Source of the DNA: Lepeophtheirus salmonis
Taxonomy: Eukaryota > Arthropoda > Copepoda > Siphonostomatoida > Caligidae
DNA: 64,000 nt
Direction: 5' to 3'
NCBI RefSeq assembly: GCF_016086655.4
Contig: NC_052138.2
Span: 38,607,319-38,671,318, forward strand
Position 1 is the first letter of the stretch. Each line of letters begins with the position of its first letter. The notes beneath the pieces were generated by a model that was given only the letters and a program-made list of their open reading frames with translations, did not search any database and was not told the origin of the DNA. The position numbers and the translations under genes were made by a program. Shown piece after piece: positions 12,346 to 24,850 of this stretch.

Positions 12346-12351
12346 AATAAA
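12346..12351 (+). promoter_or_regulatory. Polyadenylation signal of the coiled-coil gene
   Basis: Canonical AATAAA 41 bases after the TAG stop at 12303-12305, in the expected orientation. It supports the 3' end of the gene model. Confidence 0.7.
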
Positions 12352-14555
12352 ATACTTCTGAGAATTAATTATGCTCTTTTTATTCATGGAAATGGAAGTT
12401 GTATCATTTCATATAACTCCACCAAATAAAAAAAATATAGGTGAGATATATTATATGAATAATCATTGTTATTATCTACATATGTATTGACATATGTATT
12501 CAATTCTTGAATCTATTGAATTGTTATATATGGATTGATAAGATTCCCCACCGAAGGAAGGAGTCTACTCTTCTCTTTGGAGGCTTAGCTTAGTTTGGTA
12601 TTCTTCTTCGGACAAAGTTTCAAACTGCCATCATTTCCGTAGAAATTGAAATTCAAGAATCTCCTGTTGAGGATAAAGTATCTCGAACCCCTTCTTTTGT
12701 ACTAATTCTTAGAAAACATGGAAATATTTCTGTCTTTAATTAATGAAGATTGATCTAAGCATATGAAAAACACTTCTAAATTAAAAGTATGTCGCTTCAT
12801 TTATCTACTTGTTTATGTGTATTATGTTTGATATGTTTCAACATAAAAATAATATATCATATTTAGGCTGTGATAATCCTAAGTAAACATATTTATTTTA
12901 TCACAAATTGATCGATGTAACTTTTATTATTTTTTTATTGATTTTTTCCCATAGAATAGATCTAAATCACTTGAAAGTTACACATTTTTTAAACATCCAT
13001 AAGCCGAAAATAACGATTGAAATTACTAATTTTTTGATATATATTTTATTCATAAAACGACCTTTTTAAGGGCCTTTGAAAAAATATAAGAGTATTTATG
13101 ATCAACAGAATTGAAATAATACCCACCATGATCAAAAGAAATAAAAAAGATTGTATTTCTCTGTAATTGAAAGGTAAACCTGAGTTATATAGACACAACA
13201 GTTTCACAAATGTCAAACTTTTAAAATACAATATAGTTTGAGAAATATAAGGCACCTGAAATCTTTGAGAGCCTGAAACCTCCCTATAGAGTTGGCTCTC
13301 ACTATAAGTACCTACATTAACCAAATTAGATAATTACATGAGTGTCGAATAATTTTTTTTAGAGTATTTTCATCGTCATAAAATATGTATTTACATTTAT
13401 TCAATAAATAAATTAATTAATGGAATTAAACATTGACAAAGGAATTTACATTAATATTTGTTTTACAAATTAATGAAGTTGGGGCTGGATTCTCATTTTA
13501 AATTGAAATGAATGAATTTATAGAGTTCTAATATTCATATTCTCTGATAAATATCACTGAAGACCATTATTATTTATTACAAATGTAGTTACATATTCAA
13601 ATGTTATTGTATCATACAAGAAAGATACACTTAAAAATTCGTTGAAAGTCACTTTTTATGGTTCTCATACTTGGCTTGATACATTAGAAGTATGAATTCA
13701 CAGTCCTAGATAAACAACTTCGAGAATTAGAGTCCTTTAGATAACTAGGTAATGCAGCCTATTTCGTTCTCTTTGGTCAAGAAAGAAGGTTTATGAAAAG
13801 ACGAAGACCATCGTTCTATAGTAATTTCAGATTACTCCAACTGTACTGAGCTTTACAGTTTTCCTCGCACTCTCCAACGACTCGACCTTTGACTACCTGC
13901 CCGAATCCTCTTATTGGTGTGTCACTCCACAGCTAATTATCTCGTCTTCTGAAACCTTTTGGATCATAACGAGGTGGAAATCGCTGCTCTCGCTAAGTAT
14001 TATGCAAATGCTTGTCTGTCAATCCAAGAGGCTAGTCCAATATGAATAGTCCATCATGTCTAATGATATTATAATTGTGGATTACAACTAATTTGCGCGC
14101 ACCTGGGTAAGAATATTTAATTAGTATAATATCCAGAGTTGTCGCCAACCGCCCACGGTATCAAGGAACAAGAGATTGGAATGATTACGTTAGATATATC
14201 ATGAGGATCGTAGTTACACTTTATTACACGTTATATCAGAACGAAGGAACACAAGAGAGACATCACTCATAATAGTAAAAAGGCAAAAAGAATATATAGT
14301 CACGTGCACATGCACAGGTAATACTCATAAACATAATACATTAAAATAATTAATAACAGAGAATTAAGTGATTAGAACTCCTTCCATTGGAACCACTGTC
14401 CTGTTTGTTTATGATGGATATTATATAAGTTTAAAAGAATCTTGAAAATTTTTTCCTTGCCATTTTTCCTGACACCATTTATTTGTGTTCCTTCTTCCTC
14501 TTTTGTACTTAAGCTGAGGGATGAATAGACAATGTTTCTCACATATTTTAATTTT
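12352..14555. other. AT-rich stretch, no gene assigned
   Basis: No convincing coding sequence. The section 13650-14240 is less AT-rich and looks like the degraded end of some element, but no family was assigned (see rejected items). Confidence 0.45.
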
Positions 14556-14559
14556 TCGA

Positions 14560-14870
14560 TTGGATTGTAATTGATGCTTGTCGTTGGAGTCTTTCACTTA
14601 TGTCTTTGTAAGAAAAATAATTATAAAGGTGACATTCCCTATTTCAATATCCACTTTTTTCTTATTGGCAATTAGCTCTTCTTTTTTAAAAACAATTTAT
14701 TACTCTCCATAAATTTGAATGCATACTTGTGATTGAGCTTTGTAATGCATTGTGAAACCCTTCAATGCTATTGTTTGTTCCACTTCTCGCTCGTTCATAA
14801 ACGTTTCATAATCTTTTAGGAAAAGTAGGTTGTATTCGACTTAAATTTTGTAGAAATACACGTAATCTCC
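14560..14870 (-). pseudogene. MULE (Mutator-like) transposase C-terminal remnant
   Basis: The minus-strand translation reads LQNLSRIQPTFPKRL, a stop, NVYERARSGTNNSIEGFHN, then ALQSSITSMHSNLWRVINCF. This matches the MULE/FLYWCH-type transposase ending 'F....P.FP..LWN.......RTNN.vEG.H......HP.iWk.i..L', where the Glu of the (V/I)EG block is the last catalytic residue and is present. Weakly protein-like sequence upstream (to about 15010) may belong to it, but stops abound. The central catalytic core was not found. Orientation matches the P-like element to its right, though they are different superfamilies. Confidence 0.6.
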
Positions 14871-15602
14871 AATAAATATTATTTATGTTATCCCCCAAAA
14901 ATGGGGTATTACAAAGCTCAATCACGAGTATTAACGTGCCACAAGCCTATGAATCCTTTCGAAATAGACTCATCATTACAGATCCGTGATTTTTTACTGC
15001 TTAAAAATAATCAAGGACATCTTTTACTACAGGACTAGAATGGTTTTGCGTGTTCGCGATATAAATATAAAAGACGTCCTATTCATAATTATTATTTTTT
15101 CTCTAAAGATTATCCTTTTTTTGTTGATATTGTGATCGATTGTTGTGGATTATTCCCATTTGGAATTATGGATCTATTATTATCCATGTCAGTTCTATAA
15201 CTTATATATCAATAATTTGGGTGAATTGTGCCATGGTCATCTCAGCGGTGGATGATGCATTCGTCTAATGGAAATAGACATTTCTTTAAAAGATGGAAGA
15301 CTATGAAGTTATTGTGCTCAGAGGGATTATGAATTAAGCTCGTCTCGGATTCGGATGATAAGGACACTCTTAAGACACATTGTTGCTACCCTCTTATGTG
15401 TTGGAGAGGACTTGGTATCAGTACAACATTACAGATTACTTTCTTATTAATTATTTCATTATTATTTTCCTTTTCTTCTCCCTTAGTTATATAATTACTA
15501 ATTAGGCTCTAGGATGAATTGATGTCATTTGTAATGCATTTTTGCATTCATTAGTGTAAAATGAGAGCATTTAATTCAATTTTAAAATAAAACATATCAA
15601 AC

Positions 15603-15960
15603 ATGACTGTTGCTCCTTTTTATAAAATCGCCATCAGTGATCCGATCAATGACTCGGACTGGTCCACAGGGCCTCTACAACAGATCCGGTTTTACAATTT
15701 TTACGTGTTAAAGCTGAAGCAGTGCTTCTTGAGGGTATTAAAAAGCTCCATTCCATTAAGTCCTTGGGCCTCTTCTTGTTGCTCAAACAGGCTGTGTCCC
15801 TTAAGGGCGAGAAGATCTCTGTGGAAGCTAAGGTGTCATATGGACGACAGGTGGCTTGCGTAGGATACCGAGGACTTGCGTCTCATAGTAAAAACTAAGT
15901 AACTGTCATTGTGCAAGTCCTGTTCGTCTTCATCCAGGAGGGGGCGAAGGGTGTGTCAAC
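15603..15960 (+). pseudogene. Unrecognised coding-like segment with frameshift
   Basis: A less AT-rich segment. The frame from 15603 reads MTVAPFYKIAISDPINDSDW; near 15700 the neighbouring frame takes over and reads AEAVLLEGIKKLHSIKSLG, LLLKQAVSLKGEKISVEAK and SYGRQVACVGYRGLASHSKN before a stop near 15895. Codon pattern and composition look coding, but no family is recognised. It lies between the MULE and the THAP9/P-like remnants, on the opposite strand, so it may be a fragment of a third element. Confidence 0.35.
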
Positions 15961-16299
15961 TCACAGATAAAGCTCTGATTGTAGAACCACTCAACTCCTA
16001 CATCTGCGGCTTGAATAAAAGGTACCAGCAAGAGTCCTCACCTTAACGTTGGCTCCCTGAGACAACGCAATCAATCTTCCTCTCCTCTTTCTTCACCTAT
16101 TTTGGACAACAATTATAGTTTTAAAATTGTTTCAGAACTAACAATTTTCATTAAATGTGTCATGTTGGATTTAAATCCAAACCTATCTTTTCATTGCATT
16201 TTTGGGTCTTGAAATGTAATTGCATCGTTTACATTGGACTCCTATTAAGAAAATGTATTGATTTTTATTTACTTTTCTCTACTCGAATAGTTTTGTTTA

Positions 16300-18065
16300 T
16301 TAATAAAATGATTTAGTTTTAAATTGTTGCATGGCGAGCAATATATAGTCGAATTCCTTATTGTCACTATCTAACAAGTACACAGCAAGAACTGCTGCAG
16401 CGAAACAAGTATGCTTAGTTGCCAAAAAAGTGTCTTTCGTAAGTCCTCTTTGACCACTATCTTCCCAAACAGTGAGTAAGTCGGCAAACTCTTTGAGGAA
16501 GGACAAAACAGCACGATTTTCTTTTATGATGGGTTTTCTAATATTGTCATTTTTCTTCAGCCCAACTGTTGGTGTCTTTACATTGAAGACATTCCACATG
16601 GTCCGTACAAATTCAAGAAACTCAACTGTGGTCATGAACTTGGAGTAAAACTTAAGGGATCCCATGTTTGATTCATGAAAAATAGAATCAGCTAACTGCA
16701 CGTTCGTCTTTTCCATTACTGTCGGATGAAGAGACTGGAGAGTAAGTTTATGAGCTTGTCTTATTTTATACGTGGATTCCTTGTGATAGATCTCTTTAAT
16801 ATGAACAAAATTGGGACGTAAAAACGTTTTGGCATCTAGAGAGTTCAGGGGGATTTTGAAGTATTCTTGCCACTGAAAACAGTTATAGGTATTTTTGAAA
16901 TTGTGCACGGAATCGAAGAGGAGATGCACCTTGAGATAATTATTGTGAGGATGAATTATGGATGTTTGCAGATGACCAGCACAAAGAAGCTGCGAGTAAA
17001 AGTTCATGTTGCCTGGGTGGTTATCGATAGGTAAAACGACAACAATAAATCCAATTTGGTATAGTACTTGCTTGATAACTATATATTGCTAAAGATGAAT
17101 TCGTCATTCAAATTTGCCACGGGGATAAGAGTTACAACATCCATGTATTTTCCACCATCAGACTTTATCATAAAGGTGAGGACAGTTTTAGTGGTTTGAT
17201 TGTTCTTAGTACCTAGAAACTTGCCTCTCACAAACTCCACTCTTTGAGCAGAGTAGACCTCATAAATTTTGAGAGTCACATTTCGTTCTCTTTTTTGCAG
17301 GTCCTTCATTATGGTACTTAAATATTGTAAGGTTGAAACTGGCAAACCTGCTTCCACAGTTACAGCACTTTAAAGGGCACTAAGATACTGGGCACATAGA
17401 GTTGTGAGAGTATTTGATCTACAAATTTGGTCGTAGAGGGCAGTACTCATATTTTGCTACAAAACACAAACAGAAAGAAGGCCTGCACTGTACCACCTCG
17501 CTTTTGGATTCTCACTTTGATGTTTGGGGTGTCTCCAAGTCTTGGGATTCTTTCAATCTATACAACAAGCTCATAATGACTTTACACGTGTCATATTGAG
17601 TCAATTGCTCCTTTGATCCAAGATATGCAGCAATATTGATAGCTTCAGTCACGGAATGGATCTTATTCGATTTTAATTCAAGACAGTGAGAGACTGAAGT
17701 TTTGCTGATCCTCTGATGTCGTAGGAAAACTTTGAAGGTGAGGTTGTCCTCGACTTCCAAACTTCCTTTGATTTCTTGGCCCTTGTCCTCAGTAGCTTCA
17801 AGTTTTACGAGTGGCAATTTGGGTGCTTTTATAAGAAGAAATCCTGATGGCCATGTCTCCCGTGATAACTTATCAAATATATCAGTTGACGTGTGCACTT
17901 CTTCCTCATTGGACATTTCAGACTCCAAGGCTTCTTGACGTTGGTGTTCAAGTTTGAGTCTTTGACTACTAGTGGAAGCTCGAGTTGGCCTTGGGGGTTA
18001 TGATGAGAAGGAAAGGTTCTTGGGGGACCGTCATACCCCTGTCTACATCCTGGGGTACAGCATTT
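16300..18065 (-). pseudogene. THAP9/P-element-like transposase, decayed
   Basis: Reading leftward from 18062: CCTPGCRQGYDGPP..FP, the opening Cys pair of a THAP C2CH DNA-binding finger whose remainder is lost. A 139-codon frame follows (17928-17512). LPVSTLQYLSTIMKD leads to EVYSAQRVEFVRGKFLG and TKTVLTFMIKS (17357-17079), the N-terminal RNase H-like half with the D/E-V-Y block. After a frameshift near 17085 comes LPIDNHPGNMNFYSQLLC, then LLFDSVHNFKNTYN (about 16935-16890), the hallmark of the GTP-binding insertion, and TVEFLEFVRTMWNVFNVKT of the C-terminal half. THAP9-type elements cut and paste DNA using GTP as cofactor. There are multiple lesions and no terminal repeats were located. Confidence 0.78.
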
Positions 18066-18283
18066 CTATCCTATTCTTTTCTAAGAAGAAACAATTAAAT
18101 AATTAAAAATCACTATATAATTTATTGAAAACAATAACGTCGTCACACCAAAACTAAGTACTCCTTCTTCTAAACAGGGAATAATTTTAATAATACGCGG
18201 CAAAACATCCAGCCACTTTATGGAGCCGGCGTGCGTCTTTTCTTCTGATGAGTGCAGTCCAGAAGCTTAGAGACGTCCATGAT

Positions 18284-19408
18284 TTAACATTCTTGTTTAT
18301 CGATGGCAAGTGTAGGTATGTGAGGATTTATGTGATCAGTGACGTCATTGAAAACTTTGTGCAACTGAATAATTTGGTTGAAAAGGAAACTAGCAAGATC
18401 TTTAAGATCTTGACTTAAGTCCTGACAATGGAGCTGAATACGTTTTAAATTCATTTGAAGAATCTTCCTAATTGCCATATAATGATTATGTTCGGATATG
18501 GTAATGAGATCGTGTTTGTGATAAAAAAAGGTTAAAATTGTTAACGGTAGAGATGTTCTGTTTAATGAGGAATAATTGGGATTTGGCCTTACGGATGATG
18601 AGGTTTAAGTTTCAATCCATAGTTTTTGTAATCTGTGAATGAAAGCTATGAAATTAGTATGCCAGATTCTAAATTATATAAATCTGTAACTGATATACTA
18701 ATCGTAAGAAGATCTGGACGTAAAAGAATGTTTCCTGATCGCTATGCCGTTTGAGTAAGGAGGCAAATAAAGATACTTTTTGTGTAAATTGGAGGAACAA
18801 AATGGATTAACTCCTTGAACGAAACCCATGTTTAGTGAATTATATTGTTACTTAAGTAACTTTTGAGATGGTAGAAGAAAAAAGAAGTATCGACGAATAT
18901 CTCCATTTGTTCTGTTCGTCCAATTTTGGAGGAATCTTGAAATATAACATTTTTAAAATTATATCATATACTCTATACTTAACTATACAAATTCTCATTC
19001 AAAAGTTTATTTTTTCTGGCCTGTACTCTTAACATATTATCAATTTATTTGTTTGAACTTCTCAAATTGATTCTTGCTTTTCCTAATTGGTTTACTAGAA
19101 TATTACTTTTTCCGCGTCTTGACGTCCATATTAATTAATTTCTTACCTGATTCATCTTTGGATGCTTATTTTTGTTTCATCATGAGGCTGTAACAGTCTT
19201 GTGCCACGATTGAATGCGATAATACATTCAAGAATGTTATGCACAAATGTTGCTCAACAGAATTTCCTTCAAATCCAAAGTATGTATTCTTTAAGGTATA
19301 AAAGTAGCACTTAAATTCTTCATATTGCTTATGTGTCCTATTCCTGAAAGCCATTTCACCTGAGTTTTGATCCTCAACAATCTTAATTGCCTCATTGAGA
19401 TGTTCCAT
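18284..19408 (-). pseudogene. Two short unrecognised minus-strand frames
   Basis: 18478-18284 encodes 64 residues (MAIRKILQMNLKRIQLHCQD..) and 19408-19166 encodes 80 residues (MEHLNEAIKIVEDQNSGEMA..). Both look more protein-like than chance AT-rich frames and lie upstream, in the same orientation, of the THAP9/P-like remnant. I recognise neither, and they may be unrelated to it. Confidence 0.22.
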
Positions 19409-19419
19409 TAACTCAGTTA

Positions 19420-20571
19420 CTATGCTTATATTTTCACCTGGCGTTCTCTAACTGCAAGTATCGATTTGATGTAGTCCATAATTATGTTGTGGACAAGTTG
19501 TTGTTGCACTGAAGGTTATACCACAACCACTGCCCATCACATCTTTCTCTTCTCTGTAACTTTATTTGTGTAAAGTTGAGACTCTACAACATTTCGGATT
19601 TATTCATACACGGAAGTCAGTACTTCCATTATATCTCTGAGTATTATAATTGAATGTCGACCTTCTCTTTCTCTAGAGTCGCTAAGACTTCTTTGTGGTT
19701 TATTTTTTTTATTTTTTTGCAAAAATCAGAAAAAAAGGATCTATGAGTTCGTTCATATACTATTATACTTATCTACTAGACGTAGATAATATACATTTGG
19801 GGTTGCTTTTCGACCCGGCAAAGAGTTGACATAACATACTTATACATTTATAACTCAAATCCTTAATTTCATATTCCAATCTTGAATCCTTCATTAGTTA
19901 AAAGTTATTAAAAATTGATATGATTTTAAAATGGTGAAATTTTAATCATTTTTGTCTTTACAATGGACAATTTTTGAACTGGAATTAAATTCAAACCATG
20001 CAAAAACAATGAATTCTACCAAATATAAAAAATTACAATTCAAAGTCCCTATCATTATTGTTTTAAATATATCAAAATAATTGAGGGGTAATATATAAGT
20101 TACTTACCCATAAAAATCAATAAAAACAGTAATATACATACCTATTTAATTTCATATTAAATTTTTTCAGTTTTGATTTGACCTCTTAACCTTTGAATCC
20201 ATGAATGACCTCTTTTCAGCTCATAACCTGAGTCCCCTTTGAGTCAATACTTACTATGGTTTTAATATTTAAAATTAGATTATGTTTAATATATGGATGA
20301 CAGTTTGCATATAAAATAGTCAAGGGACATAATAAACAATAATAGTTTCTGTAAGATATTCCTTATATTATCTCAAAGAACCAAATAATTCCTATATACA
20401 CTTCATGGCATTGAGTTTTGACATAGATAATATTTAAAATATATATGTGTACTTTCATAACTTCAATTAGACATATGGAGATTATTTGTCGAATTATGAG
20501 GAAGCATTGGCGGTTGATATTCCTTTTTACATACATTATTAATTAATTGATGTGGTTTTATACAATATATA
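19420..20571. other. AT-rich stretch, nothing recognised
   Basis: No gene, RNA or organised repeat was identified between the minus-strand frames and the gypsy 5' end. Confidence 0.45.
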
Positions 20572-20693
20572 TGTAGTGTTCAGCTACACAAGTTGGTCTC
20601 CTTTGAGACATTGTACCTCTCAGTTTCATTTGGATACTCAAATAAAGAAGTACTAGCCTTCAATTCCCTCGTTTAATTCTGTAAACTCTAAAC
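20572..20693 (+). repeat. Putative 5' LTR end of gypsy element
   Basis: Begins TGTAGTGTTC and runs to a primer-binding site at 20694, with AATAAA at 20641 as a plausible R-region polyadenylation signal. The length (about 120 bp) is a minimum, since the true left end could lie further upstream. It does not align convincingly with the putative LTR at 24608, so the two ends may be from different elements. Confidence 0.45.
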
Positions 20694-20711
20694 TGGTGAC
20701 CCCGACATGAG
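20694..20711 (+). promoter_or_regulatory. Primer-binding site, tRNA-Trp type
   Basis: TGGTGACCCCGACATGAG matches the complement of the 3' end of arthropod tRNA-Trp (TGGTGACCCCGACGTGA..) at all but one of the first 17 bases. Priming from tRNA-Trp is known for the CsRn1/Kabuki branch of Ty3/gypsy. It directly precedes the gag frame. Confidence 0.7.
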
Positions 20712-20997
20712 TAAATGTAAGCCAAGTCCTGAAGTCTCTCAAGTAGTAGGGCAATATAAGATTTTTCTGTTCTGGCCGAGGAAGCCCAAATCATGGTTCC
20801 GGCGTCACCAAGCGCAATTCAATTTGTATTGTATCATGGAGGAGTCTGAAAGGTATAATGACCTACAATCGGCGATTGACGAATGAGTTCTGGATTCTTG
20901 CTTCGCCTTACTAGAAAACGGATCAACGTCCTATTTTATGCTTTGGGAATCCCTAATAGTGCTTAAATGGAGCCCTCTAATTGTTGAAAGACTCTAA
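20707..20997 (+). pseudogene. Gypsy gag N-terminus, truncated
   Basis: The frame starts at the ATG overlapping the primer site. It reads FWPRKPKSWFRRHQAQFNL, then IMEESERYNDLQSAIDE, a TGA stop at about 20884, and continues in frame as VLDSCFALLENG and LWESLIVLKWS until TAA at 20995. This is the matrix/capsid opening of CsRn1-type gag ('pPFw...P.lWF...E.qF....I..d..ky..v...Ld'). One in-frame stop and loss of everything after about 97 codons make it non-functional. The next recognisable gypsy sequence is at 22 kb. Confidence 0.65.
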
Positions 20998-22025
20998 GCT
21001 GGAGCCTATATTAGCCTATACCATTGATCCAGCCCTGACCATTACACTAGTTATCTATAAAATTCTTCATTCAGATGTCCTGTTAAAAAAAGTCATTAAA
21101 ACTGGTTGAGGTATAAGCAAATCCTTCAGTAGAAATTCATATGATGTGGAAACTTTACACACAAGAATAAGTAAATTTGGTCATTTTTGTGACACTTACT
21201 CTTTTTTAGACAAAAATTGTTTTTTTTAAATGTTATTATAATTTTATTATAAATATTGAAGAAAATACAAATATTTATAAACAATTATTGAATTAAAATA
21301 TAAACCTCTTTTATGGATTAAAATGTAATAAGTATAGATTCTGGATTAATATTAAAATTATGTAGTCTTCAAAAAAAAACTTACTTCATCAAAAATAATA
21401 ATTATGCTAAAGAAATAATTTGCTTTACATTTAAAAGACTATATTGTGAATTTGAAATAATGAATTGTTACATATAAGGTTTTCATCATATAAATAAGTT
21501 AAACTTCAATTCCTACTTGCTGGCTTTATTTTGTTAGATATAGCTTGCAACGTACTGGCCAGATGAGGAATATCAAGTCTACGACTATTAATATAAAATA
21601 AGTTGACTGTCTTCTTGACGTACTCAAACTGCTTCAATTGTTAAAATTAGGTTGTATAAATCTAATGTAATTTTTTTTCGCTCTGTCTGATGCCCTTACT
21701 TGAAAACGAACGGCTTCAATATTAAATTACTCGAACTCGATAGTCATAACTCGAATCCAATACTAATTTTAACCAATGGATTGTATGTTGTCCCAATATC
21801 ACACAGACAACAACATCAACAAATCATTTGTGTTAAGATAGTATGAAAGATAATTATTAATCTACTAGACAGGGTCATCATCACAAACGGGGGGAGGGGT
21901 TAAGCCCCAATAATTTGTTAATTAAAATTAATTATGGGCACTTGTTATGCTTCCAAATTCCCTTTTGTAAAAAGATCCGGCTTTAAAAGGCATTTTAAGT
22001 ATAAAAGTTGATGTAGACTTATACA
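20998..22025. other. Non-coding gap inside the gypsy region
   Basis: AT-rich sequence replacing the rest of gag and the start of protease. No other element was identified in it, and a T-run with G7 ends it at 22040-22062. Confidence 0.4.
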
Positions 22026-22063
22026 TTGCTTAATCGGAGTTTTTTTTTTTTTTTTTGGGGGGT

Positions 22064-24590
22064 TAATTTGTTCCTCTCTGTGGATCATAGGAATGCTGGA
22101 TCTATTAAAGTTTTTGGAGACGGAGTAGTCCCTACAAAAGGATCGGTAACCCTTCATGTTAAGTATAATGGATATTCTTTAGACAGGTTTCAATTTTTAG
22201 TAACAGACGCTGGACAACCAATTCTAGGTTTTAATTCTTGCATCAACCTCGGGTTAGTGTCCGTTAATAATTGTACTTCTCGTTCTCATTGCAAGTCCAC
22301 AACTTTACGAGAAATTTCGACAAATTCTTTAATGGCTGAGTTTGCTCTTTTGAGGACTCTGAAAGTAAAACTCTTTCTCATGCTAAAGCTATAGTCCATA
22401 TCTAAGATGATGCTAGGCATAGGTACATCAGGTCACGACCAGTACCTCTGGCTCTTCGAGAGAAAATTGTAAATGAATTATCTGAAATGATAAAACGTGG
22501 TACTTTAGAAAAAGTTGATCAATCAGAATGAGCTTCTCCCCTACTATCATCGTATTAAATCATGTATGGTAATGTCAGAATTTTTGCAGATTACACTCAA
22601 ATTATCTCTACAGTAATAAATAAGCAATTGTATTCTTTATCACATCCAGATGAGTTATTGTCTGGTCTTGTTGGATCAAAATATTTCTTTACTGCTGCTC
22701 TTCTTTATGAGCTAACGAAAGCGTCAGTAAAATTGTCATGTTCTAAAAACGAAGAGATTTGCTTTAAAACAATAAAAAATAATATTTCTCATTCTCCATG
22801 TTTAATGTTTTATTATCCAAATCTTCCCTTGATATTGGCTAAGGATGCGTCACCGCTGGGCTTGGGTTCCATTCGATCACAAGTTGATAAAGAAGACGAG
22901 CGTCTCGTTGCAGTTGTATCAAGAAAGCTGTCTCAAGCGGAACGAAATTACTCTCAAATCGACAAGGAGGCGACAGGGATTGTATATGGAGTAAATAAAT
23001 TTGAATCCTACCTCATGGGCAGGCATTTTGTCATTCGAACAGATCACCAACCTAAGAAATACATTTTCAATCGAATAAAGAGCTACGTGCCGTGGTTTCT
23101 GCACGAATTTCAAAATACACCATTAGATTGTCAATGTTTAATTACACCATCGAGCATGTTATAGGCTGAAATAACTCAAATACCGATTCTCTCTCACGTG
23201 GTCCTCTAGATAACCCTATTCTGGAGAATGATTCCGCGGATATGTGGATGTGTATGGCTATCGATGCATCAATTATAAAGGAAGATGAGCTTCTTTATAC
23301 TACACGGTAGGATAATTTTCTCTCTTTGGCCATTGAAGCATCCATATCAAATGACAGGTAGATAGATACTGAGATTGCTTTTCTTAGAAAGTGGAACTTT
23401 TTATCTATGAGAAATGGACTCCCCTTTTGGGGAATAAGGTTGGTCGTATCTGCTACTCTGAGGATTTTTTTTTGGAAGAACTTCATTTTTTTCATCGGGG
23501 TATGGTTAAAATGAAGTCAATAAAGCGAAGCTTAGCGTGGTGGCCCGATATTGATCGAGAGATTGAAGAACTTGTAGCTGCTTGTCGAACTTGTCAGAAA
23601 ACTCACAGTCTCCACCGTCTGAATGCATCCCATTTCTACCTGCAGCTGACTGGGAACGACTTCACATTGACTAAGCAAAAATTAATTTATTGCACATGCT
23701 AGTTCTTATTGATGCAGGTTCTAAATGGATGGAGGCAGCGTTCATGAAATCGACAATGACTTCGGCTACCCTTCCGCAATTGTTAATATGGTTTTCAAGA
23801 TTTGGGGTTCCCTTGAAAATACACTCTGATAATGAACCTCAATTTGCCAACGAAGCCTTCTGTGCAAAGTTAAACAAAGGAGGGATTCAACATAGTTTAC
23901 CACCTCCATATCATCCTCAATCGAATGGTTTAGCTAAAAAGGCGGTTCCAATTATGAAGGAGTTAGTGAGGAAAAATGAAGACATATCTTTAGACAAGCT
24001 TCTGGGTATTTCTAAACTCAAGTAATCCATAAAAAAACTATTCTGACCCATAATTCCGATTCACTTTTTCTAATGGTCCCGTTGGAACTTTTGGAAGGAA
24101 CCTAAATGATTTATGAAGTAGTGGCATTGGTTTTTAACCTGTATGGTGCAATATAATTACAAAACAAAATCAATATAAAATATTATTAAAATGAGCAAAA
24201 GTTTTAATCTTAGCTTATGTTTGTTACATAAACTTGTCTGTAAACAATTATTTTTATTCCAAACATGAGATAACTTCAAAATGGAACAACGATTTACATA
24301 TCGTTCAACTCCCCTATCAGGGGGAAATCTCCTGCCCAACCTCTTTTTGGTCGTCCTATGTGCCCACAAATAAATGCTATGTTACCCCCTTACGTCCCTT
24401 TCTGAAGACCATACTACAAAATTTTGTCCAAATAGGAATGCCTGTTGTAGAACCTATAATAGTAGACGAGAGCCTTAATAGATAGCTTGTGAAACCATCC
24501 AAGGAATTGGTAACCCTTTATGGAGTGTCAGGTTTGGTGAGGGCACTTCCACCTGACATATCAGCCAACTCAAGCCTCGTTCATTCGTAG
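22064..24590 (+). pseudogene. Ty3/gypsy (Mag-like) pol: protease end, RT, RNase H, integrase
   Basis: Domains in order. The protease C-terminal part (DAGQPILGFNSCINLGLV, about 22206-22260) lacks its D(S/T)G site. RT opens with RPVPLALREKIVNELSEM and, after a TGA, NVRIFADYTQIISTVINKQ (about 22569-22625), but the palm with the YxDD box is deleted near 22690. RNase H follows: LPLILAKDASPLGLGSI, ERNYSQIDKEATGIVYGV, FVIRTDHQP (about 22825-23055). The integrase zinc finger reads ELHFFHRGMVKMKSIKRS with CRTCQKTH (about 23478-23605). The integrase core reads VLIDAGSKWMEA, KIHSDNEPQFANE, HPQSNGLAKKAV (about 23700-23950). The third catalytic residue, Glu in the family pattern NG.AER, is Lys here. The C-terminal SPAQPLFGRPMCPQ lies near 24330. 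Stops, frameshifts and deletions show it is dead. Confidence 0.82.
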
Positions 24591-24593
24591 TTT

Positions 24594-24606
24594 GGGGGGG
24601 AGGGAA
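24594..24606 (+). promoter_or_regulatory. Polypurine tract
   Basis: GGGGGGGAGGGAA directly before a TGTAGG start at 24608, the normal plus-strand priming site next to a 3' LTR. It fits the end of the pol frame. Confidence 0.65.
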
Positions 24607-24607
24607 C

Positions 24608-24850
24608 TGTAGGATCTACGCACTCAACCCGCTTTACCCCTTAATATAAATTTACTCTTTTATTTACTTGATTATGTGTACCTTACCTTACTTCTATCTT
24701 ATTTTACATATGCACTTTCAGTGTGACGAGTTTAGTAAAGAACACCACAATGTCCTATTTTATTAAAAGCGTTGCTATACATTTGTAATCTCGTTCTACC
24801 CTAGCTATTTCAGAAACAGACACAAACACTTTTCAATAAGAATTTGGTCA
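24608..24850 (+). repeat. Putative 3' LTR of gypsy element
   Basis: Starts TGTAGGATCTACGCACTC after the polypurine tract and is followed near 24850 by TTGGTCACCCTGA, which loosely resembles an LTR end plus primer site. The right boundary is uncertain, and a match to the 20.6-kb LTR was not seen by eye. Confidence 0.4.

Noticed and set aside
13650..14240. Possible minus-strand LTR end with AATAAA and a TTGGCGACAACTCTGG primer-site-like sequence
   Set aside because: No gag or matching second LTR was found, and the primer match to a specific tRNA could not be confirmed by eye.
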